Shown here in pieces: positions 5,730 to 6,382 of a stretch of 6,382 nt of DNA. This DNA comes from an uncultured Ventosimonas sp. Its GTDB lineage: Bacteria; Pseudomonadota; Gammaproteobacteria; Pseudomonadales; Pseudomonadaceae. Made by a program: the position numbers and the translations under genes. A model generated the notes under the pieces. The model worked only from the letters and a program-made list of their open reading frames with translations. It had not been told where the DNA came from and did not search any database. Numbering within the stretch: position 1 is the first letter of the stretch; each line of letters starts with the position of its first letter. Location: contig CALYQH010000079.1 in NCBI GenBank assembly GCA_945283395.1, positions 1-6,382 on the forward strand. The letters run 5' to 3'.

Positions 5730-6382
5730 GTGAGCGACTTAACACATATACGTAATTTTTCAATAATAGCCCATATTGATCACGGTAAATCTACCCTTGC
5801 TGATCGTTTTATCCAAATTTGTGGTGGCTTAGCTGATAGGGAAATGGAAGAACAAGTTCTCGATTCAATGGATTTAGAGAGAGAAAGGGGAATTACTATT
5901 AAGGCTCATAGTGTCACTCTTTACTATGAGGCAAAAGATGGTCAAAGATATCAGCTCAATTTTATTGATACGCCAGGACATGTTGATTTTACTTATGAGG
6001 TGAGTCGTTCTTTAGCTGCCTGTGAGGGAGCCTTACTAGTGGTGGATGCAGCGCAAGGGGTAGAAGCCCAGTCAGTAGCCAATTGTTATACTGCTATTGA
6101 ACAAGGACTAGAGGTAATGCCTGTCTTAAATAAAATAGATTTACCTCAAGCTGATCCTGATAAAGTTAAAGAGGAAATAGAACACATCATAGGCATTGAT
6201 GCTACTGACGCAGTAGTTTGTAGTGCTAAAAGTGGTTTAGGGGTAGAAGATGTATTGGAACGTCTTATCGAGATTGTTCCTCCACCTCAAGGAGAAATAA
6301 ATGATGCTTTACAAGCACTTATTATTGACTCTTGGTTTGATAACTATTTAGGTGTTGTCTCATTAGTTAGAGTAAAAAATGG
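5730..6382 (+). CDS. lepA: Elongation factor 4 (LepA), ribosome-associated GTPase (5' part only)
   Basis: The first 217 codons of LepA run off the right edge; full-length family members are about 600 residues. The start is GTG at 5730, giving [23 protein letters not shown], which matches the Pseudomonas LepA N-terminus. All GTP-binding motifs are present: G1 AHIDHGKS (14-21), G2 RGITI (53-57), G3 DTPGH with catalytic His84, G4 NKID (134-137) and G5 SAKSG (165-169). The end of the window enters the domain II beginning ([25 protein letters not shown] in pieces). Known role: binds ribosomes and acts in translation initiation or back-translocation under stress. No strong ribosome binding site is seen; GAG at 5717-5719 is the nearest. 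It lies 86 bases after mucD, the usual Pseudomonas context, often with lepB next. Confidence 0.97.
   Translation, partial: MSDLTHIRNFSIIAHIDHGKSTLADRFIQICGGLADREMEEQVLDSMDLERERGITIKAHSVTLYYEAKDGQRYQLNFIDTPGHVDFTYEVSRSLAACEGALLVVDAAQGVEAQSVANCYTAIEQGLEVMPVLNKIDLPQADPDKVKEEIEHIIGIDATDAVVCSAKSGLGVEDVLERLIEIVPPPQGEINDALQALIIDSWFDNYLGVVSLVRVKN

Overview
The window is a stretch of conserved gammaproteobacterial chromosome centred on an envelope-stress sigma factor locus. Its gene order (ygfZ on the minus strand, then sdhE, ygfX, rpoE/algU, mucA, mucB, mucD and lepA on the plus strand) is the order known from Pseudomonas and relatives. The encoded proteins resemble Pseudomonas AlgU, MucA, MucB, MucD and LepA more than the enterobacterial RpoE/RseA/RseB set. 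The DNA is strongly AT-rich and favours A/T-ending codons, which is atypical for Pseudomonas. I infer a low-GC, Pseudomonas-related lineage, possibly an insect-gut type such as Entomomonas. That name is an inference from memory, not a search result.

Layout. Positions 1-891 (minus) carry ygfZ, a folate-binding protein of Fe-S cluster maintenance, cut off by the left edge. A 172-base divergent intergenic region (892-1063) holds an extended -10 promoter for each side. Positions 1064-1739 hold the overlapping pair sdhE (flavinylation factor of succinate dehydrogenase) and ygfX (small membrane protein). The next region, 1740-1900, has a hairpin and an excellent sigma-E type promoter (GAACTT, 16 bases, TCTAA). 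Then come rpoE/algU (1901-2479), the membrane anti-sigma factor mucA (2523-3059), the periplasmic co-regulator mucB (3138-4130) and the secreted DegP-like protease mucD (4240-5643). The window ends inside lepA (GTG start at 5730), the ribosome-associated GTPase EF4.

How the genes work together. MucA spans the inner membrane and holds the sigma factor inactive at the cytoplasmic face, while MucB binds its periplasmic part and protects it from proteolysis. Envelope stress triggers MucA cleavage and frees the sigma factor, which here has its own consensus promoter for autoactivation. MucD removes misfolded periplasmic protein and so lowers the signal. ygfZ, sdhE and ygfX are housekeeping neighbours linked by position (Fe-S and flavin cofactor maintenance), and lepA acts in translation.

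No mobile element, CRISPR array, rRNA or tRNA was seen, and no non-coding stretch exceeds 300 bases. I found no convincing novel system. The points worth a second look are the compact locus (no nadB, no mucC), the sigma-E promoter with a possible second copy upstream, a short MucA periplasmic tail, and start-codon questions for ygfX and rpoE.
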